Below the pieces are notes generated by a model. That model worked only from the letters and a program-made list of their open reading frames with translations. It ran no database searches and was not told the DNA's origin. This document shows, piece after piece, positions 12,080 through 24,600 of a stretch of 64,000 nt of DNA. The position numbers and the translations under genes were made by a program. The stretch is from Pinus tabuliformis (lineage: Eukaryota > Streptophyta > Pinopsida > Pinales > Pinaceae), in contig CM062819.1 of the NCBI GenBank assembly GCA_031772625.1, positions 827,483,503 to 827,547,502 of the forward strand, in the 5' to 3' direction. Position 1 is the stretch's first letter. Each line of letters begins with the position of its first letter.

Positions 12080-13940
12080 TGTAACGACCCTAGGTTATGT
12101 TTCCATGTAAATAAAAGGAAATTATTAGAGAAAAAAAAACGAAGGTAATGGGACACATATTCCAAGTTGAATGAGGGGAAAACATTACATTGGATCTACT
12201 TGTGGTTAATTATTTATTATTGGCTATGGAAATTGGCATTGGCATTGGCAAGAGGAAAAAGGTGATAAAAGGAAAATTATTTATTACAGACTAGCAAGAA
12301 ACATGTGGAAAGAATGCAAAATAAATAAAGGAAAATGAAGGAAAAAAGAAAATAAAAGAAAAAGAAGCTGGAGAGCATTCATTCATGCACTTTGGGGAAA
12401 AATCAAGAGAGGAAACTACACCAAGGAGGGCAAGAGAAGACCACTTTGACACAAGCAAGGAACACAAGAGGAATTTGAGGGCAACAAGAAGAATATTTGG
12501 ACAACATCGAGCAAGGGCAGAAAATAGTTAAAGAATTGCAAGTAACAATGTGCATGTTGATTATCTTGTTGGGATTATGATGCATGGTTTATGCACTGGT
12601 TTATTGGTCATTTTTGCCATCACTGGCATGGGATTTTCTTGGATTGATAGTCATGTACAACCTTTCCATTTTCCATTCCTTGATAGCCATGTTTTGGTGG
12701 GTTCCCTGTTTGGTTGAGCTTTGGATTTCTAGTAGATTTTGGATCATGTTGAGGTGGTATAAGGAAAATACCAAGGGCTGAGGATGGAGATGTTTTTCTC
12801 TAGGAAGCTCTTGACAGGTGGATGGAGACAAGAAAATTCCTCTGGGTATGGTGAAGAAATTTTAAGCATCCAAGCTTGTATTAGTTTGGTGATTTCTGGA
12901 TAGGTTTAGGTGAAATCACTATGGATTGAGGGTGGAGGTTGTTTTCCTTTGGATTCCCTATTTGGGTATGTTTTGGTTTATCCCATGTGATCCCACATTC
13001 GTGCTTGGAATATGGCATAGGGGTGATTGGCTGAAAGAAAGATTTGGTTCAACCCAATCTATGGTCGGGTGGTAGCTGGAATTTGCTAACTTGGTTGGCA
13101 CTATGCATATGTTACTATGTGTTATTCTTTAATGAGATTAATGAGCAAAACTTTTGGGTTTATTATGTAATTATATGACTGCTTTTCCATGGCTTAATTC
13201 TAGTTAAATACTAGTTACATGCATGATATATCTCTTATGATGTGATATGTCATATGTTATGATGTGCTCTTGTTATTGATCTTGCTCATGGTTTGACAAG
13301 TTATTGAATAATTTATATGTATGTATGGGCTAACTTGTGGTTATGCAACTAGTATGAGAGGGTAGTGAGCCTTCTTGATGATCCTTTAATAAAACTAATG
13401 AAACAATAAATAAACCAAGTATTCAAACCTACATGCCTCTTGGTCACAAAGTGTTTGAAATTATGATTCACATGTGTTGGACAAGTTTGAACAAGAACAA
13501 AGCTTGGAAAAAAAGTATGAGAACTCAGGAAGCTTGTTGAAGAAGTTTTGGAAAGTTCTGGGCAATTGGCATGTAGGCTAGCCCTAAAAATCCACGAATA
13601 ATTTTGTGGCTACATTGTCTTAACGGGAAATTTTGGCCACAATCACATAGAGGATGTGTTGTGTGTGCTGATGGAGCCCTCTGGCCACACTCGCTGGCTT
13701 TTATGCATGCGACTAGGCTGTGAGCTAGGTTGCAATGTGGTTCCAGCTTAGGGAAAAAATCACCAATGGAACTAGTATGACATTTATGTGATAATGTGTC
13801 TCTAAGTGTTGCAATAAGTTTGGACATTGGACCCTATTTCCATAACTTAATCTTGGAAGTTGGGTCATGCATAGTAACTCTCATCTCACGTTTACCCTGG
13901 TAATCTTGTAAAAGTGGGTGAATGTGGGGTGGGGTGTTTT
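12080..13940 (+). repeat. LTR of a non-coding (LARD-like) retrotransposon, + orientation
   Basis: It starts TGTAACGACCCTAGG. Along its length it resembles the - strand of 44052-43558, 38559-37384 and 21642-21164, which together form one LTR of the related element. Shared blocks include GGGACACATATTCCAAG near 12150, CTTGGAATATGGCATAGGGG near 13000 and CTCTCATCTCACGTTTACC near 13880. It ends in GGGGTGTTTT at about 13940, matching the end of the related LTR. No coding content was recognised. Whether it is the 5' or 3' LTR is not settled; the matching start at 20195 favours 5'. Confidence 0.6.
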
Positions 13941-16900
13941 TGTTGTATTCATGGTAGTACACCAACATCCATATCACCAACGTTCTAAATTTGAATGCCC
14001 TTAAGAATATGGGAATAAATTAACAACACCTTGCATGGATGTGGCAAGTGGCTACACATTTCAAACCTAGGTGTAATTACAGTGATATTGTTGAACCTTA
14101 GGGTAATGATTGATTGGAATCAAATCCATTCCTCCTAGTTGGTATATAGTGTTTTCATAAATCAAATTGCAAGTAACGAACCCTAGCAATGAGTCATTCT
14201 TAAACTAATTCAGTGTTGCTAGCTTGATGTTAGATGGAGGCATAGTCATTCTTGAATGTTGTCTAGTACATAAGACAAAGCTTCTTCAATTGAGAACCTT
14301 GAATATGGTTACATTGTAGGTATGTTTGGTGTGTAGGTTACAACAAAACACAATTCATCTTACCAAACCTTAATAGTGTCATAGGGTAGTTGTTTTTGGA
14401 ACTACATAGAAAACATAGATCTTGTTGTCAGAAGCGGACAAAGGTCATTGTACAAGATTGAAAATAGACAACTAGTCCCACAAGTATTTGCGTTGGTGAA
14501 ATATATGGGATATTGAAACATCCTTTACTCTATTACCTTAGCCCGTTTAGTACAACATACTATTTTATAATCCATATACCAACTAATATTGAGAAGCAAA
14601 TCTTGGAACTATCAGTAGTATCTATGCTCTCATTTCTCTCTTGAGAAAGCATTGGAGGCAAATATACAACAATAGACTCTGGAAAATTAATCATGAGCAA
14701 GGTAGGAAAATAAGTGAACTTGTCTATTGTTACCTATAAAGATTTAATTCAAGATTATGCCTTCATGAGGCTGTTGTTGACCTTTCAACGTATGATACAA
14801 TGCTCAATATTCAAATTAGGTCATAAAATTGATTTGGAAAGTGAAATATCTGACACCCCTAACAAAAAAACTACTAAATACTAGATTTGTGCATAGGAAC
14901 ATACTAAATACATGGACAAGAAGCTATGAACAACAAGCTATGGGGATTATAATTTGATAATGAACACATTAATAATTTCAATTAATCTCTCACTGCTTTC
15001 ATAATAGGTTTGCTTTAAATTTCATAGTTTAAGAATTCAATGTTTTCATAGTATAGGATTTGTTGCTTTCTAGATTAAATCTACTTTCAAGTCGTTAGAA
15101 TAGATTTACTTCCCCATCGGTAAAATAGATTTACTTTCATGTCACTAGAATATATTTATCTTCATGTCAATAGAGTAAGTTTACTTTCATGTCAATTGTC
15201 ATTTAAATTTCATAGATTATAATATTTATTTATAGGTTTTGAATTTGAGGTTTTTGAAAAATAAAGTGTGTGCATACTCATCTTAGACAATTTTCATGAA
15301 TAGGTTTGCCATCATTTCAATAGGTTAATTTACTCTTAAATTTAAAGTTGATTTCTAGCATATATTTTGCAAGTACACTTCACAAGTTCATGAACCCCAG
15401 ATTTGACAATTTAATGACAAGTAATTTAACTGACAATTAAAATACCCAACAATAAAAATATTACATGCACGTTAGAGAAGGTTATTGATTCCTTTTGTCC
15501 ATGGAGGAACCACAATTCTTGCTAGTTTGAGTGACTATTAGGTTGGCATTTCAATTCTTTTATCTCACCCTTGCTCTCCCTAAATTCATTCATTAACCTT
15601 GTGGGGTTTTTGTTTCTGGAACGGATGCATGTATGGTCATCTTAAAGGCAATACACAGCCATTGTATTATTCCTTTTAGCTTTTTGTACAATTGAATATA
15701 AGGCATAAATTTGGTGTGATATTGATAGTGGTTAAACACATTGTCACGATTTTACAATTCTTGATTTAGATCTTATGGTTGTGTAGCACAATTTTTACTG
15801 CATTGATTGCATTGCCATCCTCATGTTTCTTTGAAAGGATAAAAAAAACCTAAGTTTTGGAAAGATGGCTTGACATCAAATTTATTAGGATGTAGAACTT
15901 TGAGGATTCCAATAGATGATAGGTACACGCATCTAAATCTTAACACAAATTCTTATAAACTTCCCTCAATACATCTACGACCTTTCATCCTTAAGTTGAT
16001 AGGAAAATAAAGGTTGTGAACCTGCATCTTGTGCATTTTCCCTGCAAGTCAAATCCAAAACACCCACACATTTAGGATGATAATTTGGCTTTCACACACC
16101 ATAATTACAACCACACATAGCGCAATACGATATGTTTCAGTGCATTCAAATCTATTTTTTTATTTGCAGTAGGTGAAGTTCATGACTAAGTTGTGGTAGA
16201 AAGAGAGTTTATCCTAGAATATGTATATGTATGGGCATGCATGGCTTCATATGCATCGAACCAAGAATAAGTTGTCTTATGAATGTGCTTGTGTTTTAGT
16301 TGCACAAACCCACATGATGAACTAGATGCATAACATCGATGGCAATACAAATAATATTGTTCAACACGAGCACTCTTATGTAGAATACAACTCAATGAAT
16401 GGTTGTGAATGGAAGTTGACTTGTCCTAACAAAATATTTGCATCTTCCTGACTCGTGTATAATAATATAATATGTGATAGATGAAAGGGAGAAATGAAAT
16501 CCTTTATATTCACCTCAAGTGTGTATTATATATGCATCTATCTTTGAGTGTAGTTGGGTTTGTGTTGGTGGAGGTGGTTGACATAGAGTTGGATAGATCA
16601 TTATTAGTCACTTTTATTTTATGATGTTTATTTAATTGTTGTACAAACTCATTTTGTAAATTAATTTTTGTAGGTGATAAAGAAAATAAAATAAACACAA
16701 GCTCAATCTCGAGTTAACATAGTGTCCACCCATGGTTATGTAAGGGGATTGATTACAAGTGGTATTAGAGATCTCAGGCTCAACACTTGGACCTAATGGG
16801 ATCTATCGAGAAAGGAATAAAAGGCTAAATGATTAACCCTCAAATTTTTGGGAATACAACTAGTACCCTATTATAAACTTAACTGAATAATTGGTTCAAG

Positions 16901-19900
16901 GCCTGAACCTTGGAGAGGACTAGAGTTTTAGATCCCAAGTATTATCACTAACTATAAATATGATTAATTATAACCTCGATTCAAAAATTGGATGTGAATC
17001 GCAAGGATGCTTTCGTCATGATAAAATTTAATTGAACCTTGCCACTACATGTGTCAATTTAGGCATTGGTAGAATTGCCTGCATGATTTGTCAATGACCT
17101 TGGTAGTGTATTAGCATTATTGGATAAGTGGTGTGCCTTGACATGCTTAAAATAGGTATGCATGTGAGTAATTACATGGTATGAGCGATTGGGAAAATTC
17201 TTGTGTTGCTTGGATTTCATAATGTTTTTTTGATTGTATAGATGTGTTTATGCATATGCGTGTGTGTACATGCAGTGGATGGGGGAATTCCGTGGTTTTC
17301 TTGGCTAAAGTTATAAGGTTTAAGGACTTAATAGTTGATAAATGTTTGGTGACAGACACATGTTATAACACTATGATCATAGATTGTGTGCTAATTACTT
17401 ACATATGGCATTAAAATAAAATGATTTTGTGCTAACTTGAGATTGTTTGTAGGTTTTATGATGTGTTCTCCTTTTCATAATGTGAAATTTTAAGCATGCG
17501 ATGAATGCTAATATAATGCGTGGTTGTCTTAACCGAATCTATGAAACTACAGGTGCTATGACTATTGGTCTTAATAAGAAGGCAAAATCATTTTAAAGTG
17601 ATTAAAGAGATTGATCTGAATGGTAAAGGTGGTCTCGGTAAAGAGGTTGATTATAACTATTTTGTAATATGGGCCATAGATTAAATTCTAACATTTGCAA
17701 ATGCAGGATAATCGTTATGAACAATGTGCAGAGGTGTTCATGAATTTGGAAGCAACTTAGGTAGATGTTATTTTTGGTTTGTAATATATGTGTGTGTGTG
17801 TGTGTGTGCATAGTCGCTGAAAAATTCTAGGGATGCATGAAAATCTACAGGGCAACAACTTGAGTTTATTTTCACATGGGAAGACCCAGTGACAAAGATA
17901 GGGAAGGGAATTTAATTTTGTTACACATTTTTATGTGTGGTATGATGGCAGCGAGTGCCATTACTACCAGACTCAACACATTGAGTCAAGTTTTCAGGCT
18001 ATTTTACTTAATGATTGATGTGCTATTATCTTAAACTTTAATTATGCAATCTGATTCATGGATATGAATGGCCATGCTATTTGTATCTGGTTTTCCTTGA
18101 TGATTGCGATTATGGATGTTAATTTCTTTTGCGATGTTTCCTTTTATTTTACCTCTTGCATTGCCTATTTATTTTATAATTGTCCATTGATTTACATACT
18201 TGGGGGCCTTGGGGAAAGATGGTTGGGTGGCAGTAAAGCAACAAATTTATGAGGAAGAGGTAATATATGATTACATGGATAAAAACATGTTGAGGAAAGG
18301 GTAAAATGGAACACGATGAGACAAATTGGCAGAAACATCGAAACACGCATATGCAAAAGAAAAGGGTAGGTGGAAAGTGATATGACAATCAAGTAGGTTG
18401 GTTGAGTCCACAGAGATGATGGAAAAACAATGGTAAAAGGGAGTTCTCTTAACCCTGACTTTATTTGTGCATGTGCTTATATATTGTATGCATGATTATG
18501 TGGATATGAAGATGCCATTTTGATTAACATGTTTTGTCAGATGTCATCCTTGCGGAAGAATGATGGATGCATGCGGTACGATGAGGAAAAGACACGTAGG
18601 TGGAGCAAGTGCTCTGGACTCGTGTTATGTATTAGGTGGAACTCGAGCAAAATTTTGGATTCCTTATTGATGTAAGGGTTTAGGTATAAGCCTCTAGATG
18701 CCCTTATTCTTGTGTATATGTGCATGTGTCGTACATGTGTAAATGTGTATATGTTGTATTGTGTCATATGTGTGCTTGTGATATATGTACATGGAATCAT
18801 GTTATGTGTACATGGTATAACACCACACATATATGTATACATGTTTGTTACTTGTTTGGGCCCATGTACTATGCCAATTATTTCCGGGTGGAGACGGGAT
18901 AGCCTCTGGATTCCCAATATTTTTGTCAACATAAAACTACCTGGTTTGTTAGTGCCCGTAGTTGTGAGTGGAATTATCCAGCATGACTATGGGGCGGATA
19001 CTTAGGCAATTATTTTGGAGGGTACCTAGAATCTTGGAGAAACATGACTGTGATCTAACATGGCTGTGGGATGGGTACCTAGGCAGTTAGCTTGGAGGGT
19101 ACCTAGAGCCCTAAAGCAACATGACTGTTGAGTTGGTACCTTGACGAATAGTCTGGAGGGTACTTAGAGCATTGGGGCAACCACTTTGGATTAACACTTT
19201 AGCTGTGGAAGACTTGATATCATCTAGGTGCTTTCCATAATAGGAAATTGACCCCATGTGTGTACGAGAAAAGAAGAAGCCATCAAATCATGATAAGTAC
19301 TAATGATTTATTGATCTTCTGAATCTTTAAATTATGAGAATGTTTTATGATAACTTGGATTTTGAGCTAACCTTACGATATGTTTTACCTTATGAGGATT
19401 TGAATGTGCACTAACTGGTTTCGTTGTAGGAAATATGGAAAATCTCACATTCACTGCAATGATAGACTGCTAATAAGGTATAATTTACCTTCATTACATT
19501 CTTCTTTATGATGAGTCTCATGGGATCTGTGTCTATGATGCAAGAATAAACATGAGATCACTCACTTGAGATGAACAAATCTGGCCACAAGATGGAACAA
19601 CAACAGTGTGCAAAAGCCAAAGATTTCAAGAACATGGCCATTGTGGGACACTAGCACCAATGGTGCCAACTGATTGCCACAAAGCGTGCTATGATTGGTA
19701 TGATAGTTTTGAGGCAGTAATATTCCTTGGTTTGAGACCCCTCCATTGTGAGGAACCATGGAAGGTGGGGTGACCAGATTGCTCGAGAGACTGGGAAGCA
19801 AAGAAGTGTATGCCAAAAAATAAATTGGTTTTGGTCATGGGCATAACTGGGTGGAATCAGAAGCATATTGGGGGTGTACCTAGAAATAATGAGCCAAGAA

Positions 19901-20177
19901 TTATTCACTAAAAGAACAAGGAGCACAAGGATATTGGAGGTAGAAAACACTTAAAGGTAAGGGAACAAATCCAATATTGGATTGAATCAAAATACGACAA
20001 AAGGGGCCATTGGAAAATGGCTAATTTTATAAAATAAAGGTTACTGAATGCATATAAATTTTATTGTAAAAATCTTAAATGAGTTGTATATATAAAGATC
20101 CATATCATTGTTGTGTATTTTAAACAATTATTATGGTATTATATATGCATCGTTAAACACCAAGGACAATGTTCCAC
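13941..20177 (+). mobile_element. Internal region of the LARD-like element, no coding domains seen
   Basis: About 6.2 kb of AT-rich sequence without any RT, integrase, protease or Gag motif in any frame I checked. Noted items: a short TG microsatellite at about 17789-17809, repeats of GGGTACCTAG with AACATGACTG at about 18970-19170, and the purine tract at its right end. The layout (LTR, long non-coding interior, polypurine tract, LTR start) is that of a large retrotransposon derivative. Undetected older insertions may lie inside. Confidence 0.45.
18956..19190 (+). repeat. Degenerate tandem repeat with GGGTACCTAG core
   Basis: About three copies of a unit of roughly 65-75 bases, each with a GGAGGGTACCTAGA-like string and an AACATGACTGT-like string. 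Copies differ at many positions. Confidence 0.65.
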
Positions 20178-20194
20178 CAAGGGGGAGGGGTTGA
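20178..20194 (+). promoter_or_regulatory. Polypurine tract of the LARD-like element
   Basis: AAGGGGGAGGGG stands directly before a sequence (TTGATCTTAGCCACTGGTT) that resembles the LTR start at 12080. The - strand relative has the same tract at 44054-44067. Confidence 0.55.
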
Positions 20195-20298
20195 TCTTAG
20201 CCACTGGTTATTTCTTCAACAATGTAAATATTTTGATAAAAAGGGAAAATCAGTTGAGTTAAGGGACAAATACTTCTAGAGTCGAGGAGGAATATTTT
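20195..20298 (+). repeat. Start of second LTR of the LARD-like element, truncated
   Basis: About 100 bases align with 12080-12190 (shared GGTTAT, TGTAAATA and GGGACA blocks). The similarity is then lost in a T/G-rich tandem repeat. Confidence 0.5.
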
Positions 20299-20690
20299 CT
20301 TGGTTGTTGTTGTTGTTGTTGTTTTTTTTATACTTATCTTCTTGGTTTGTGTGTTTTGTTTGTTTGTTTGTTTTGTTTTGTTGTTTGTTGTTTGTTGTTT
20401 GTTTTGTTTTGTTTTTTGTTTGAATGGTTTTGTCTTGGCTAGGGCTTTACTTCTGGAGTCGAGGAGGATTATCTTCTTGGTTGTTTTGTTTTGTTTTTGT
20501 TTTTGTTGTTGTTGTTGATTTTTTTTTTTTTGGTTTTTGTTTTTGTTCTTTGTTTTTTTTTTGTTTTGTTTTTGTTTGTTTGTTTGTTTGTTTTGTTTGT
20601 TTGTTTGTTTATTTGTTTTTTTGTTTTGTTTTTGTTTTTGTTTTTTGTTTTTTTCCTATGGTTTTGTCTTGGCTAGGGAGGTTGACAAGT
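20268..20690 (+). repeat. Tandem duplication with expanded T/G-rich (GTTTT)n-like core
   Basis: Two units of about 180-230 bases each begin CTTCTAGAGTCGAGGAGGA or CTTCTGGAGTCGAGGAGGA (about 20272 and 20451) and end near ATGGTTTTGTCTTGGCTAGG (about 20424 and 20658). Between them are runs built of GTTT, GTTTT and GTTG. The Phe/Val/Cys-rich translations of this region are products of the repeat, not proteins. Confidence 0.8.
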
Positions 20691-21163
20691 GAGCAACGAC
20701 CACCTAATGGTAATGTGGACATTCAAGGAGAAACCCATTATTGTCTGAAGGCATGTAGGGGTGATTTTGCCACCCACTACAACAAGAAAAATAACAAACA
20801 AAAAGAATCTGGGGACAAAGAATCGGGGGGGAGGGGGAAGGGATCCCATTCGACTGATTTTTTTTCTCTAAGTACAAAGAGGGATACCATATCGGGAAAT
20901 CGAGTTTGAAAAACCTTGACAAACTTTGTGATCATATCATAGATGCCATCTAGGATACTTGCTTGGAGTAAAATCCTGAAAGCAAGGTTGCCTGTGAAAA
21001 ATTAATGAAGACAAACATGACATTTGAAAGTTCTTGGAACATATGGAACAACAAATCCCTGACATCGCATAGGGCATCCATGGTCACCTTACTAAGAATT
21101 CAAAGAGTTTGGTGCAAGAAATTAGAGCCAAGTGTTTGGATATGCGACTAATGAAAATCTAGC
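20691..21163. other. Non-coding stretch, unassigned
   Basis: No recognisable coding sequence. It contains a G-run at about 20825-20838 and ends at the boundary of the next LTR (TGTAACACC at 21164). Confidence 0.4.
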
Positions 21164-21642
21164 TGTAACACCCTCCTCACACATCTACCGAAGTAACCAG
21201 CCGACCGAGGTAAACATGCGATGAGAGGCTACTAAGATTAGATTTGACCTCCTATGTGACCTTAAGGAAGTGGAATCGACGGAACACATCAACCAACCTA
21301 TCCACATCAGCAACAAAACCATAAGGAGACATGTTAGCCATTCAAAGATCCTATCCCTCGGTCCCAGTAATGTTCCAAACATCTTAACCCTTAGTCGCTC
21401 TCATGTTATAGGCATGCCAGCATCTAGAACCCAAAGTCACTCTCACAACCTTGTTGGCCAACGTCTAGAGATCTAATTTTGCAGTGTTATGCCAACAACC
21501 CCAGGATTTGAGCCACTTTTTCAGGCTGAGATCCCAGGTCACTGCCCATATTGGAATGATAACATAGGAGCACTAAAAGAACATGGAAACAATGATGCAA
21601 AATCAATAATTTAAACAAGACCTTAATCAAACCCCTACTAGC
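21164..21642 (-). repeat. Distal part of the 3' LTR of the - strand LARD-like element
   Basis: On the - strand it ends GGAGGGTGTTACA. The boundary string CCTCACACATCTACC recurs at 63955-63970, where the other LTR of the same element starts. The LTR continues at 37384 once the 15.7-kb gypsy element is removed; the junction carries the duplication CTAGC. Confidence 0.65.
21638..21642. other. Target-site duplication CTAGC (left copy)
   Basis: CTAGC directly before the LTR start is repeated at 37379-37383 directly after the other LTR. Confidence 0.9.
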
Positions 21643-24600
21643 TGTTAGTGTCGGTACCTTCATCCCTCCATCAGAGATCAAATTCTCTTGTTGCATTGCA
21701 TATTGGGTGTCTCGCTCAGTCAACTGCATTCCATTAGGAGCATGGATCATCTGACGGTAGTGGCTTATTGTACATTTTCCTTCATGTCCTTTACTTGCTG
21801 GCTCATTTACGTTTATCAAGATTATCTGCAATCACTTTTTCTCTTTAAATTTGCAAGAGTCATTTCTAGGGTTTCAATTTCATTAGGTCTAGGGTTTCAT
21901 CAAAAAGGTATTCAAAATGTCCAATAGTAGCTAGCAGGTGCATGAGGAGGTTGAACAAAGTTCCAGTACCAATAAAATTGATAATCTCATGCTCAGAAAT
22001 GTATTTTTCCTCAAAACCCCGTTTTGAGGAAAAACAGAGTATTTTAGTTTTTTGTTGTATAAATTCATGTAAGTTTAGTTCTCTTATATGTAAATCACTT
22101 CAGTTGCAACCCTGGTCACCTTACCAAGCCTCAGTAGCTCTATCCCCTGCAAGGCAAACAAAAATCAAGTCATTCAGTTCATCAAAAGGCTCAAATAAAG
22201 TAAACTGCTCAAAAAACAGAGGTGAAAAGTAAAGTCACATGGCAAACATTATAAAAGTGGGTTTTATGAATCAAACATTAACAAGCTCTTATATATAAAT
22301 CATTTTTTACAATTCAAAAGCTCATTGGCATTCCAAGAAGAAAGATTGAGCAAAGTGAAATCCGTGTTGGAAAAAGGAAAGCAAATCGCAGCAAAGGCAA
22401 TTAGTTTTGGAGGCGCAAAGCACTGGGTGAGAGGAGCAACGCATAGGGCCGCCCTCCTAAGTGTTAAATTTGTACTGGCACGGCGCACACAGGAGGCGCA
22501 GCGCGTTGGGTTTGTGGCGCAGGCATAAAGCTGCCAAGCCTGATTTCGTCACAAACTCTCCCAAATTTGCAAACATTGCTCAAGTCTTCTAGTGTGCAAG
22601 TAAGCCAAGCCCTTTTCCTTGCTAGTCAAGGAGTTTTTTATTAAAAATTTATGGTTGTTGTGTGAAGAAACTCAAACCTTATTTCCTTGCAATTTCTCAA
22701 AAACCCATTGCCTAGGGTTTGCATTTGTCATTTTGCTGCCAAGTTCATTCTACCACTCCCTCACTTTTTCACTCCTCCATTTACTTTCCTAGCTTATCCA
22801 CCCATTCCCTAAAATCCCATATTCCTAAAAACCATTTACCCCTATCCCCAAATCCCATTTTCCCAAATCTTAATTACAAATCCCCAAACCATAATTTATG
22901 TCCATAAGCTTCCATATTATTCCCTAATCCCCTATTTCCCACAAAACCCTATCATAATAGTCCCAAAACCCCTCATATCCTCTCCCTCCACAGTCCCTCA
23001 CATATTCTTACCCTTGGTGGCAGAAAACTACAAACCCCATAAATCTCTTCATACTCATCAAGAAAAACTCACACATTAGCAAGAATGGAATCTAATCCTT
23101 CATATGACTGAGATGAAGTGACACACAGTGACTCTCCTACAGAAATGCATGCACCAAGGGGACCTCACAAAGGTGGCAAACATATACGAGAGGAGCCTAA
23201 TTCACTTGCTAAGTTGCAGGCCTGCCCTCTTGCTATCACATGCTTCCAACACCAATCCTGTTACCAGTTCTGTGAGATGGTTGCTAGAGTCCAGTATCAT
23301 CATGAGTTAGCTCGGTTGTTTGTGCTTCATCTACATAATGGCCAAACCACTCTAGCTGGTGTGACATTTACCTTGACACCAAAGTCTATTTCTCTAGCAA
23401 CCGACATTGCTAATGTAAGAGAGCAGTGGAGTAAAAGGCAACAGACTGACAGGGAACACTATGAACTAGACATCAATCCCGGTTCTTTGAGACAACTCAG
23501 CAGAGTTTTTCCCTTTCGGTACCTGAAAGACTCATATGCTACCTTGATGAAACTCATAATGAAGTATTTCAGCTGTGAGGGCCGGTTTTCTCGCCTATAT
23601 GTTTATCATATCATATTGTTGATGCACTTTACCAGGGTGAGAATGATGAATCTCCCCTACTTTATGTGCTGAAATATTGAGAAGATGACCACCCTAATAC
23701 AACAGAAGACTCCTCAGCAACAATTTAACAGTATATACCATTTTGCACTCATCAAAATTGTGGTCATGCATCAGCTTGGTTTGTAGGGCATCTCATGGGA
23801 AGATTTCATTTCTCATGAGTTCTTCACAGCTCCTTAGGTACCTCCAGAGACTTTTCATGAGATGAGTGGACCTTCTCTTCAGTAGGAGGGTCATGAGACA
23901 CATACCGCTAGTGTGCCGGTGCTTGTCACCTATCAAAAGGGCACTAGACGGTTGTTTGCAACAACAAAGCGAGTATTATCTCCACCCGGGGTGGAAGGGG
24001 TCTCGCTTCCATCATCAACACACCAGGTTTAGGACAAGGGAAAGAGGCCATTACATGATGAGGGGCCTTCAGGTGAGCAGGAGACCGATTTCATTCTCAT
24101 TCAGGACGATGACACGGATTTGGGCCCATAAAGCTCAAAGCTCAAGGAGGTCATCCAAGAGCAACAGGCGGATATTAATGCTTTGTCCCTCAACTTGGAA
24201 AGAGCCGAGTGGATAATAAAGTACCTGGAGCAAAGAAACAAGCAACTAGAGGATCAAAAAACCATAATGGAGCTAAGAAACATACGAGAAAACTGACAAG
24301 CTGCCAAAAGGAGGAAAGTCAAGTTCACAACACTTGAGCAAGAAATCAATGCTGATCGTGAGTCTTGGTTGGAGAGGACTAATATCCACTTGGAGAGGAT
24401 GCTGGAGAAAGCCATCAATGAGAAAAATATGTTGAGAAACATGGCATATCATTATTTGTCAAGGAATATTGTGTGCCAAGCTAGAATCAGGGGCTTGAAG
24501 GCCAAGTTGAAGAAGAGATCGAGGAGGCAAAAAGCGCAAGATAAACTTCAGATCTTGGCTGAGGCTTCCTTGGCCCAACACAGCACTTGATGGAGAACAC

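Noticed and set aside
18537..19005. Overlapping frames on both strands rich in Met, Cys, Tyr and Val
   Set aside because: They come from TG/CA-rich sequence (ATGTGTATATG-type) with low stop density. There is no domain or codon signal.
20300..20909. Phe/Val/Cys-rich open frames
   Set aside because: They are translations of the GTTTT-type repeat.
22325..22528. Small frame present in both 4.4-kb LTRs (also 33610-33894)
   Set aside because: Its conservation follows from LTR duplication, and it is made mostly of GC-rich repeat words. The two copies differ at both ends.
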